Positions 1 to 5,739 of a stretch of DNA of 9,732 nt are shown here, one piece after another. Both the position numbers and the translations under genes were made by a program. The stretch comes from Desulfovibrio sp. GTDB taxonomy: Bacteria > Desulfobacterota > Desulfovibrionia > Desulfovibrionales > Desulfovibrionaceae. Positions within the stretch are counted from its first letter, which is position 1. Each line of letters begins with the position of its first letter. Under the pieces are notes generated by a model that saw only the letters and a list, made by a program, of their open reading frames with translations, was not told where the DNA came from and did no database searches. Where the stretch lies: contig JAAUYX010000073.1 in assembly GCA_014804905.1 (NCBI GenBank), forward strand, positions 30,314 through 40,045, given 5' to 3'.

Positions 1-315
1 GACGCGGGCTTCCTCGTCATCGCCCCGGCCGCCCAGGGCCAGAACGCCAACTACAATGTGGGCATCCAGGACAAGTCCGGCAAGTGCAGCCTCAACATCG
101 TGGCCGGCACCTGGCAGACCACCGAGCAGCAGGGCGCCATCGGCCCCAAGACCCATCCCAACGCCATCGTGACGGTGCAGGGTCAGGACTTCCCTAATTT
201 CGCCCTGTGGCCTGAAGACGAAAAGGTTCGCCTCTCCGACGACGCGCTGCCGCTGGACAAGCTTGATCCCGCCTGCGCCGTGTTCAAGAACAACCTGGTC
301 TTTACCCGCAAGTAA
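1..315 (+). CDS. C-terminal end of an unrecognised protein (5' end outside window)
   Basis: The frame is open from the first base of the window to a TAA stop at 313-315, giving 104 visible residues. A GTG at position 58 is in frame, but the 19 codons before it are also open and protein-like, so it is more likely an internal Val than the start. The visible part is mixed polar and hydrophobic, has no membrane segment, and contains two Cys (visible residues 29 and 92) that could form a disulfide if the protein is exported. I do not recognise the family. A strong hairpin terminator follows 25 bases after the stop, which supports this as the real 3' end of a plus-strand transcript. The gene converges on the minus-strand operon that ends at 484. 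Confidence 0.7.
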   Translation, partial: DAGFLVIAPAAQGQNANYNVGIQDKSGKCSLNIVAGTWQTTEQQGAIGPKTHPNAIVTVQGQDFPNFALWPEDEKVRLSDDALPLDKLDPACAVFKNNLVFTRK

Positions 316-340
316 GCCCGGGCTCACCGCCTGAACATAT

Positions 341-370
341 GAGGCCACGGCGAAATGCCGTGGCCTCTTT
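341..370 (+). terminator. Rho-independent terminator of the left-end gene
   Basis: A perfect 11-bp stem (341-351 with 357-367, GAGGCCACGGC arm) closes a 5-base GAAAT loop and is followed by TTTGT. It lies 25 bases after the stop codon at 315. The short T-tract favours plus-strand termination. The minus-strand side of the stem has no T-run. Confidence 0.85.
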
Positions 371-414
371 GTCTGCGCGAAACACGGCAAGGCTGTTCCG
401 ATTTTTTGTCCTTA

Positions 415-458
415 AAGAGGTCGGGGCCGTTGCGGGAGTGCATCCCGAAGCGGCCCCG
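415..458 (-). terminator. Possible terminator of the LOG-tadA-spermidine-synthase-like operon
   Basis: An interrupted hairpin pairs 422-429 with 451-458 (8 bp, CGGGGCCG arm) and 433-437 with 443-447 (5 bp), separated by a wobble, an A:T pair and one mismatch. Read on the minus strand it starts about 25 bases after the operon's last stop (484-486) and is followed by ACCTCTTT, a poor T-tract. It is either a weak terminator or a 3'-end stabilising hairpin. Minus-strand transcripts could also end at the 341-370 hairpin. Confidence 0.4.
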
Positions 459-483
459 CGATTTCCACAGGCGTCCCGGCGCG

Positions 484-1974
484 CTACTGCCGCGCCAGCA
501 TGAGGGTATAGCGCTCCACCGGGGCGAAATCGTCGCGCAGGGGCTCGGCCGGCTGGATTTTCCCGGTGTAGCGGTGGGCCTCCATGTCGTCGCCCGCAAG
601 GAGGGGGAGCCTGTCGTCTTCCCGCACCTCGGGCAGCGCCACGAGCATGAGGTTCTGTACGCGCTCCGGGTGAGCCGGGTTCCCCACGCAATAGACGCGC
701 ACCTCGGGGAAGGCCTGCGCCAGCGCGTGCCAGATGCCGCGGAAGAGGCGGCCGTCCGGCCCGTCCACCGCCGAAATGACGTTCATGACGAGCGCCCCGC
801 CTGGGGCCACGGCCCGGCGCAGGGCCCTCGCCGCCTCCACCGTGCCCATCTGGAAGGGTACGGAATAGTGGGAGTTGAACACGTCCACAAAGACGAGGTC
901 AAAGGCCTCCTGCTGCCGGTTGAGGAAGGCGCGGGCGTCTTCGTGGCGCACGGTGAGGCGCGGGTCGTCCTTCAGGCCGAACCAGCGTCGCGCGCTCTCG
1001 GTCATGGCCGGGTCGAGCTCCACCACGGTGAGCTCAAGGTCGTCGCCAAGCCCGCTCTTGCCCGAAAGCAGCCACTTGGGCACGGAATAGCCGCCCCCGC
1101 CGAGCATGAGCACCCGCTTCGCCCCCGGCACATGGCGCGGCCCGAGGGCGTAATAGCGTGTATAGTCGAAATAGAGTTCGTCCGGCGCGTCCAGCAGCAT
1201 CCCGGACTGGCTGTAGCCGGGGTCTGTCGCCATGAGGCGCACGGCCTTGCCGCCGCGGGCATAGTCCACGCCTTCCATGATGCGGATGCTGTTGTAGGGG
1301 CTCTCCACGAGGCGCGTGCCGTTTTTCTCCGCGAGCCACTGGTCATAGAGCGTGTCCTGCCAGGCGAGGAAGAGGCAGAGGAGCAGCAGGAGCACGCGGC
1401 CCCACGGGCGTTTGTGGCTGTTGGCGAGCGAGAGGAGGAGCATGGAAATCGCCACGCCCCAGAGGATGAGCGTGCTCCCGAACCAGGAAATGAGCACGAA
1501 GCCGCCGAGAAAGGTGCCGAGGATGCTGCCCGCCGTGGACAGGGCGTAGAGCCGCCCCACCGTGGCCCCGGCCGTGTCCACGCTGGCGATGCGCAGGCGG
1601 ATGACATAGGGCGTGATCATGCCGAAGAAGAAGGCGGGGAGCGCGAAGGTGGCGACGGCCGCGGCCACGGCGGCGGCATAGAGGTTGCCGAACACCCCGG
1701 TGACGCCCGTGCCTATGGCCGTATGGCAAAAGGCCGTGAGCCCGCAGCCCGCGCCCGCCCCGGCGAGCGCCTGCCCGAGCCCCCGGCGGGAGAGCGAGCT
1801 GTCCGCGAAGCGGCCCCCGGCCCAGGCCCCCAGGGCGAGGCAGGCGAGGATGACGCCGATGAGGCTCGTCCAGACGATGGCCGAGGTGCCCACATGCGGC
1901 GCGAGCACGCGGCCGCCCACCATTTCCAGCACCATGACCAGGGCGCCGCTGAGAAAGACCGTCAGTTCCAGCAT
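484..1974 (-). CDS. Membrane-anchored spermidine-synthase-like protein (MFS-like N-terminus plus aminopropyltransferase-type fold)
   Basis: The protein has 496 residues. Residues 1-205 are hydrophobic with about seven likely membrane helices, including stretches near 4-20, 33-52, 95-125, 145-182 and 193-205. Residues 225-490 form a soluble Rossmann-type methyltransferase-like domain of the spermidine synthase superfamily: GGGGYSVP nucleotide loop (292-299), VVELDP (317-322), EDARAF (345-350) and FDLVFVDVF (358-366). Known relatives are annotated as fused MFS/spermidine synthase, and the true substrate of most is unproven. Here the second acidic residue of the classical DxxD motif is Asn367, and the polyamine-site Y-H-E-M motif of SpeE is absent, so polyamine synthesis should not be assumed. 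The ATG at 1974 was chosen because the membrane domain starts there and GGAAGG lies 9 bases upstream (1984-1989). It is the last gene of the operon, 17 bases after tadA. The frame stays open further upstream, but only over tadA. Confidence 0.88.
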   Translation of the reverse strand: MLELTVFLSGALVMVLEMVGGRVLAPHVGTSAIVWTSLIGVILACLALGAWAGGRFADSSLSRRGLGQALAGAGAGCGLTAFCHTAIGTGVTGVFGNLYAAAVAAAVATFALPAFFFGMITPYVIRLRIASVDTAGATVGRLYALSTAGSILGTFLGGFVLISWFGSTLILWGVAISMLLLSLANSHKRPWGRVLLLLLCLFLAWQDTLYDQWLAEKNGTRLVESPYNSIRIMEGVDYARGGKAVRLMATDPGYSQSGMLLDAPDELYFDYTRYYALGPRHVPGAKRVLMLGGGGYSVPKWLLSGKSGLGDDLELTVVELDPAMTESARRWFGLKDDPRLTVRHEDARAFLNRQQEAFDLVFVDVFNSHYSVPFQMGTVEAARALRRAVAPGGALVMNVISAVDGPDGRLFRGIWHALAQAFPEVRVYCVGNPAHPERVQNLMLVALPEVREDDRLPLLAGDDMEAHRYTGKIQPAEPLRDDFAPVERYTLMLARQ

Positions 1975-1991
1975 AGGTTCCCGCCTTCCAC

Positions 1992-2519
1992 TTATCGCCG
2001 GGCCTCGAAGCATTCCCGCAGGAGCGCCGCGCATTCGCGCGCCCGCACGCCGCCCATGTGCCACACAGGGGTCGTAGACACCGGGGCGTCCAGGTATTCC
2101 GCGCGGGAAATGACGGCCCCGGCCGCATCGTCCGCGGCGCCGTAGACCACGCCCGCAAGCCGCGCATGGACGATGGCCGCGGCGCACATGGCGCAGGGCT
2201 CCAGCGTCACCACAAGTACGCAGCCGGAAAGCCGCCAGTTGTCGAGCCTTGCGCAGGCCTCGCGGATGGCGAGCACTTCCGCGTGCGCCGTGGGGTCATG
2301 CCTGCGCTCCACGGCATTGCCCGCCCTGGCGAGGATGCGCCCGTCCGGCGCCACGATGAGCGCGCCCACCGGCACCTCGCCCAGCGCCACGGCTTTCCGC
2401 GCCTCCTCAAGGGCCATGTCCATGAGTCCTTCCCAGCTGTGCCCCGAGGGCGGCGCGGGCACGGGCCCGGCGGGCGCGAAGGCGCGCGGCCGCGGCAGCC
2501 GGGCCGCATCCTCCCGCAT
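1992..2519 (-). CDS. tadA: tRNA-specific adenosine deaminase TadA
   Basis: TadA deaminates adenosine-34 to inosine in the tRNA-Arg(ACG) anticodon in the cytoplasm. With the ATG at 2519 it has 175 residues. It shows the cytidine-deaminase-fold zinc site: HAE (79-81, ligand His and catalytic Glu) and PCAMC (108-112, two ligand Cys). GEVPVGA, near residue 48, is typical of the TadA N-terminal strand. The 32 residues before Met33 are rich in Pro, Ala and Arg and look unlike the compact family start. The ATG at 2519 lies one base after the LOG stop but lacks a clear Shine-Dalgarno, so it would depend on reinitiation. An in-frame TTG at 2534 is a weaker option. Internal ATGs at 2423 and 2417 follow a GGGAAGGA (2427-2434), and the one at 2417 has good spacing (141 residues). 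Function is near certain; the start is not. Confidence 0.93.
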   Translation of the reverse strand: MREDAARLPRPRAFAPAGPVPAPPSGHSWEGLMDMALEEARKAVALGEVPVGALIVAPDGRILARAGNAVERRHDPTAHAEVLAIREACARLDNWRLSGCVLVVTLEPCAMCAAAIVHARLAGVVYGAADDAAGAVISRAEYLDAPVSTTPVWHMGGVRARECAALLRECFEARR

Positions 2520-2520
2520 T

Positions 2521-3189
2521 TTACAGGATGACAATCTTGCGCAGGTGATTGACCACTTCCTCCGGCGTGTCGCAGACGGTGATGAGCTTGTCGATCTCCT
2601 CCTCGCTGATGAAGCCGCCCGCTACCATGCTCTTGCGCAGCCATTCGGAAAAGCCGCTCCAGAAGCGCGAATTGTAGAGGATGATGGGGAAGGGTCGGCT
2701 GCGCCCGGTCTGCGCCAGCACGAAGGCCTCGGAAAGTTCGTCGATGGTGCCCATGCCGCCGGGCATGACCACATAGGCGCGGGCATACTTCACGAACATG
2801 AACTTGCGGATGAAGAAATAGCGGAAGTTGCAGCGCGTGGTCACATAGCGGTTGCAGCCCTGCTCGTGCGGCAGCTTGATATGCAGCCCCACGGAGACGC
2901 CGCCGGCCTCGTTGGCGCCCTTGTTGGCCGCCTCCATGACGCCGGGGCCGCCACCCGTGATGATGCCGTAGCCCGCGTGCACCAAGAGCCCGGCGAGCTT
3001 TTCCGCATCCTGGTATTCCTGGCTTTCGGGCTTGCTGCGCGCCGAGCCGAAGATGGAGATGCAGTTGACCTTGAGGGAATTGAGCTCGTCCAGGGCGTTG
3101 ACCATTTCCGCCATGATGCGGAAGGTGCGCCAGGATTCGGTGCCGGAGGCGGCGAGGTCGTCCACGATGTTCTGTCGAAATTCGGGCAT
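2521..3189 (-). CDS. LOG-family protein (nucleoside 5'-monophosphate phosphoribohydrolase, formerly 'lysine decarboxylase' family)
   Basis: The protein has 222 residues. It carries both family signatures: GGGPGVMEAANKG (79-91), which contacts the nucleotide phosphate, and PGGMGTIDE (143-151) with the catalytic Glu151 preceded by the Gly-rich loop. Characterised relatives hydrolyse purine nucleoside monophosphates to base plus ribose 5-phosphate: plant LOG makes cytokinin bases, and E. coli PpnN acts in nucleotide salvage. The old lysine decarboxylase label is a misnomer. At 222 residues it resembles the medium-length bacterial form. The ATG at 3189 has AAGGA six bases upstream. It is the first gene of a minus-strand operon with tadA one base downstream. 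A TTGACG at 3315-3320 (minus strand) is a possible -35 box but has no good -10. A large GC hairpin occupies the leader just before the ribosome site. Confidence 0.92.
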   Translation of the reverse strand: MPEFRQNIVDDLAASGTESWRTFRIMAEMVNALDELNSLKVNCISIFGSARSKPESQEYQDAEKLAGLLVHAGYGIITGGGPGVMEAANKGANEAGGVSVGLHIKLPHEQGCNRYVTTRCNFRYFFIRKFMFVKYARAYVVMPGGMGTIDELSEAFVLAQTGRSRPFPIILYNSRFWSGFSEWLRKSMVAGGFISEEEIDKLITVCDTPEEVVNHLRKIVIL

Positions 3190-3205
3190 TCCTGTTCCTT
3201 GGTCG

Positions 3206-3249
3206 GGCCCGGGCGCCGGACACCCTGCGGGGCAGCCGGCGCTCGGGCC
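3206..3249 (-). promoter_or_regulatory. GC-rich leader hairpin upstream of the LOG-tadA operon
   Basis: A 14-bp stem pairs 3206-3219 (GGCCCGGGCGCCGG) with 3236-3249 with a single G:T wobble. The 16-base loop holds a small CCC/GGG pair. On the minus-strand transcript the stem ends 16 bases before the ATG at 3189 and directly before the AAGGAACAGG ribosome site. No T-run follows, so it is not a terminator. It could modulate translation or mRNA stability; the role is inference. Confidence 0.45.
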
Positions 3250-3326
3250 GTGGGCTTTGTCGTCCTTGTGAGTTTGTGTCGTGCTTGTGCAGCACAGATA
3301 ACGCCGAAATTATCCGTCAAAAACAG

Positions 3327-3446
3327 CCTTGCTTCAGCCGTTGCGACGCAGGAAGCTACGGATGAAGACAGCAGCAAGTTACCGCAAAAGTCAATCAACG
3401 ATGCCGCTGTCGCTATCCGTAAGCAGGCAGAGCCTGCTAACGGCTA
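3327..3446. repeat. Structured 120-bp repeat, copy A
   Basis: This stretch matches 3527-3646 without gaps at about 97 of 120 positions by hand count, exactly 200 bp apart. Internal pairings are nested: AGCCGTT (3336-3342) with AACGGCT (3439-3445); TACGGAT (3357-3363) with ATCCGTA (3415-3421); GACAGC (3367-3372) with GCTGTC (3406-3411). A perfect 7-bp hairpin AGCAGGC/GCCTGCT spans 3422-3438. Differences from copy B cluster in the apical loop (about 3375-3395) and in this last hairpin, while the outer stems are almost unchanged. That pattern fits a folded RNA or a mobile hairpin element. No convincing reading frame is present. Strand and function are unknown. Confidence 0.8.
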
Positions 3447-3472
3447 CCGCTTCGGTGCTGGCTGCGTCAGAG

Positions 3473-3521
3473 AAAAATTTTCTTGGTCGAGTACTTAAGT
3501 ACACTCCCTGCGAAAATTTTT
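3473..3521. repeat. TTAA-centred AT-rich dyad between the two repeat copies
   Basis: A perfect 12-bp palindrome, GTACTTAAGTAC (3491-3502), is flanked by inverted 10-mers AAAAATTTTC (3473-3482) and GAAAATTTTT (3512-3521). The two symmetries are almost co-centred, at 3496.5 and 3497. It could be a protein-binding site, a cruciform or hairpin former, or the central part of a larger repeat element. It is strikingly AT-rich against the GC-rich surroundings. Confidence 0.65.
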
Positions 3522-3526
3522 ATCTT

Positions 3527-3646
3527 CCTTGCTTCAGCCGTTGCGACGAAGGAAGCTACGGATGAAGACAGCAGTTAGTTACCCAGCTGGTCAGCCAACG
3601 ATGCCACTGTCGCTATCCGTAAGGCTCGCAGGCTCGCCAACGGCTA
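3527..3646. repeat. Structured 120-bp repeat, copy B
   Basis: This is the second copy of the repeat at 3327-3446. The outer stem (3536-3542 with 3639-3645), the TACGGAT/ATCCGTA stem (3557-3563 with 3615-3621) and five pairs of the GACAG/CTGTC stem are kept. A further stem, CTTCCTT (3524-3530) with AAGGAAG (3549-3555), is available only in this copy as a perfect match. The terminal hairpin seen in copy A is replaced by a short direct repeat of GGCTCGC and pairs poorly. Confidence 0.8.
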
Positions 3647-3662
3647 GCACGCCAGCACCGAA

Positions 3663-3790
3663 AAATCTTACTTTTTAGGATGCTTCCGGCACTGGCACCC
3701 GTCCGCCGCTTCGCTCCAGACGGAAAGTGGAATTTTTATTCCTCGCGTATTCTAATGGCACCTTCCCGTAACTGGTGCAAAAAGCGGTTT
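3663..3790. other. Rest of the intergenic stretch, no gene seen
   Basis: Downstream (on the minus strand) of the DUF362 gene, this part holds only short hairpins: GGAAT/ATTCC with a TTTT loop at 3729-3742, and an AAAAA/TTTTT stem at 3658-3679 that reaches into the repeat region. None is followed by a T-run in the right place, so I do not call a terminator. No supported coding frame was found. Confidence 0.5.
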
Positions 3791-4861
3791 CTAGTTGACG
3801 GTGATGAGCTCGTACTGCGGGTTGCCCATCTTGTGCTCGGCCATGGCCGAGAGCTGGCGCAGGCCGTGGCGGCTCTGGATGCGCTCGCGCAAATCCTGCC
3901 CGTCCGCGCTGGCAAACACAAGGTCGCACGCGGCCTGGTCGATGGCCAGAAGGTCGCTGGAGGCGAGGATGCCGATGTCCTTGATGGTGGGCTCATGGGC
4001 GCTTGTGCCGGCGCAGTCGCAGTCCACGCTCATGTTGCGCAGCACGTTGATATAGACGATGTGCTTGCCGAAGTGGTCGGCCACGGCCTTGGCGGAATCG
4101 GCCATGAGCTCCATGAGCTTTTCCTTGCCGGGCCACTGGCTCCAGTCGGCGGGCGGGGTGCCCTCCACGCCGTGCACCTGGCGCTTGCCCACCTGGCCCG
4201 AGGCGCAGCCGATGGCGATATTCTTCATGGAGCCGCCGAAGCCGCCCATGGCGTGCCCCTTGAAGTGGGTGAGCACGATCATGGAGTCATAGTCCGTGAT
4301 GCCCTTGCCCATGGCCACTTCCTTGAGGTGGAAGCCGTCGGCCACGGGCAGGTTCACATCGCCGTGCTCGTCCATGATGTCCACGGGGCAGAAGGTCCAG
4401 CCGTTGACCTTGAGGGTCTCGCGGTGCTTTTCGGTGGTGTGGCGGCCCCCCTCGTAGAGGGTATTGGTCTCCACGATGGCGCTTTCGGGCACCTGCGCCT
4501 GGAAGGCTTTCACCATGTCGCGCGGCAGGATGTTGGGGCCGTTGGGCTCGCCCGTGTGGAGCTTGATGGCCACTTTGCCGTAAATGTTTTCGTTGACGAG
4601 GTTGTAGAGCTTGATGAGGCTCGCCGCGTCGATGACCGGCGAGAAATAGACCTTGGCGGCCGAGCCCTTATGCGGCTGGCCGGTCACGTTGCGCGAGCCG
4701 ACAACAGGCGCCTGCGCCGGGGCCTTGCCCGCGGCCTTGGCGGGCGCGGCTTTCTCGGAAGCCCCGGCCGCCAGCGCAGCGGCCGGCGTGAGGATGGCGG
4801 CCGCGGCGAGCAGCGCCGAGCCCTGAAGGACCTTTCTTCTGGAAACAGGCATATCGTTCAT
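3791..4861 (-). CDS. Tat-exported DUF362 domain protein
   Basis: The protein has 356 residues. The N-terminus has a twin-arginine signal, SRRKVLQ (7-13), followed by a hydrophobic stretch (14-32) and an A-x-A type cleavage region near 29-33. Tat export implies a folded protein in the periplasm. An Ala/Lys-rich linker (35-50) precedes a DUF362 domain with family-typical segments KGHAMGGFGGSMKN (201-214), IAIGCASGQVGK (215-226) and the late CDC motif (281-283) followed by DIGILASSD (295-303). Cys158, 219, 281, 283 and 312 are possible ligands. The ferredoxin-like CxxCxxC cluster carried by many longer DUF362 proteins is absent. The biochemical role of the family is not established. The ATG at 4861 has GGAGG eight bases upstream. 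It lies 86 bases after the PgeF-like gene on the same strand, so co-transcription is likely but not certain. Confidence 0.87.
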   Translation of the reverse strand: MNDMPVSRRKVLQGSALLAAAAILTPAAALAAGASEKAAPAKAAGKAPAQAPVVGSRNVTGQPHKGSAAKVYFSPVIDAASLIKLYNLVNENIYGKVAIKLHTGEPNGPNILPRDMVKAFQAQVPESAIVETNTLYEGGRHTTEKHRETLKVNGWTFCPVDIMDEHGDVNLPVADGFHLKEVAMGKGITDYDSMIVLTHFKGHAMGGFGGSMKNIAIGCASGQVGKRQVHGVEGTPPADWSQWPGKEKLMELMADSAKAVADHFGKHIVYINVLRNMSVDCDCAGTSAHEPTIKDIGILASSDLLAIDQAACDLVFASADGQDLRERIQSRHGLRQLSAMAEHKMGNPQYELITVN

Positions 4862-4947
4862 GGCAAAAACCTCCTGCCTGCGTCCCGTGCGGGACGGTTT
4901 CCGGTATCTTTAGCGCGCCGGGCGGCGCTTTGTCCATGCCTTGCGTT

Positions 4948-5739
4948 TCAGGCCTCAATCCAGATGAGGCTTGCCTGGCGGCCGCTCCTCGCATCGTGCC
5001 GGTGCGAGAAGTAGTGCTCCGCATTGAGGCTCGTGCAGATGTCGAGCCCGAAAATCTGCCGCCGCGGTACGCCCGCGGCCACAAGCTGTCTTGCCGTGAG
5101 GCTCCAGAGGTCCATGCAGCGGCTCCCCGCATCGAACCAGGGCCGGAAGCTGTCGCCCCATTCCCGCTCAAAGTTGACGAATTCCGCGCGCGAAGGCCCG
5201 AGGCTCGGGCCGCGCACGGCGAAAATGTCCGCCGGGTCAAGGCCGTAAGCGGCGCAGAAACGGGCCAGCCCGCTCGCCGGGAAGTCGGAGCGGTTGCCGC
5301 GCCAGCCCACATGCAGGGCGGCAATGTGCCTGCCGCTTCGGTACGCCAGAAGCACGGGCTGGCAATCGGCGGTCTTGATGAGCAGGCCCTTGCCTGGGGC
5401 GGAGGTGCACATGCCGTCGGCCTCGGGCGAATCCTCCATCCGGTAGGCGGGAAGGGCGGAAGCCTCGGGCGCGAAGGGCTCCTCGGCCAGCGCGTCGCCA
5501 TGCACCTGGCGCACTTCGGCCCAGGTGTCGAGCCCGCGCGGGCGCAAGCAGGAGAGCAGGGCGGCGCGGGCCACCTCCGTGGCGGCGGGGTCATCGCCGG
5601 CATTGAAGGAGATGTTGCCCCCGGCCCACGGAACGCGCGGAATGCCCGAAGCCCCGGAAGACACGGGCGCCCGGCCCTGAAAGGCGCAGCACACGCGTGC
5701 CACGCCGGGAAAGCGGAACCATGTCAGCGAGATGTCCAG
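4948..5739 (-). CDS. pgeF: PgeF/YfiH-type peptidoglycan editing factor (multicopper polyphenol oxidoreductase family, DUF152)
   Basis: The family is cytoplasmic and zinc-binding. E. coli YfiH (PgeF) removes misincorporated Ser from UDP-MurNAc precursors, and relatives have shown purine nucleoside or phenol oxidase activities. Conserved residues are all present: the QVHG His, the Cys of KTADCQP and the His of HVGWRG, with 17 residues between the last two as in YfiH. The C-terminus carries CTSLNAEHYFSHR and a GRQAS segment as expected. No ATG start exists. I place the start at CTG (5739), because AAGGAG (5747-5752) lies 7 bases before it and the protein (263 residues) then begins six residues before the family's first conserved Trp. 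A TTG at 5778 is the alternative (276 residues) but has no ribosome site. The gene overlaps the cyclo-ligase upstream by 16 bases, implying translational coupling. Confidence 0.9.
   Translation of the reverse strand: MDISLTWFRFPGVARVCCAFQGRAPVSSGASGIPRVPWAGGNISFNAGDDPAATEVARAALLSCLRPRGLDTWAEVRQVHGDALAEEPFAPEASALPAYRMEDSPEADGMCTSAPGKGLLIKTADCQPVLLAYRSGRHIAALHVGWRGNRSDFPASGLARFCAAYGLDPADIFAVRGPSLGPSRAEFVNFEREWGDSFRPWFDAGSRCMDLWSLTARQLVAAGVPRRQIFGLDICTSLNAEHYFSHRHDARSGRQASLIWIEA

Larger units (their letters stand above)
3451..3662. repeat. 12-bp inverted repeats bracketing the dyad and copy B
   Basis: TTCGGTGCTGGC at 3451-3462 is the exact reverse complement of GCCAGCACCGAA at 3651-3662. Three more inner base pairs (TGC/GCA) follow if one base is bulged. 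The pair encloses the TTAA-centred dyad and all of repeat copy B, about 212 bp in total. A third, degenerate relative of the arm lies at 3684-3696 and could compete for pairing. Terminal inverted repeats of this kind occur in MITE-like elements, but I see no clear target-site duplication and no transposase. Confidence 0.6.

Noticed and set aside
355..2145. 596-codon open frame on the plus strand opposite the spermidine-synthase-like gene and tadA
   Set aside because: It is a GC-rich antisense shadow: its translation is dominated by His, Glu, Arg, Gly and Ala, has no recognisable domain, and the opposite strand carries clear conserved families.
3281..3295. Small GTGCT/AGCAC hairpin upstream of the LOG gene as an operator
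   Set aside because: Five-bp arms are expected by chance at this length and no second site is present.
2173..3498. 441-codon plus-strand frame crossing tadA, the LOG gene and into the repeat region
   Set aside because: It is a shadow of well-supported minus-strand genes; the end that enters the repeat region is not protein-like and has no ribosome site of its own.
3327..3646. CRISPR array or tRNA-like genes in the repeat region
   Set aside because: Only two copies, each about 120 bp and only about 81 percent identical, with an 80-bp spacer; no short identical repeats, no cas gene, and no tRNA cloverleaf with a TTC arm and CCA-type acceptor could be drawn.
4881..4896. Hairpin CGTCCC/GGGACG between pgeF and the DUF362 gene as a terminator
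   Set aside because: The 6-bp stem with a 4-base loop is not followed by T residues on the minus strand; the next T-run lies beyond the GGAGG ribosome site and is part of the start spacing.
3680..5014. 444-codon plus-strand frame opposite the DUF362 gene
   Set aside because: Antisense frame with His/Val/Gly/Ala-rich low-complexity translation; the minus strand has a Tat signal, a ribosome site and family motifs.
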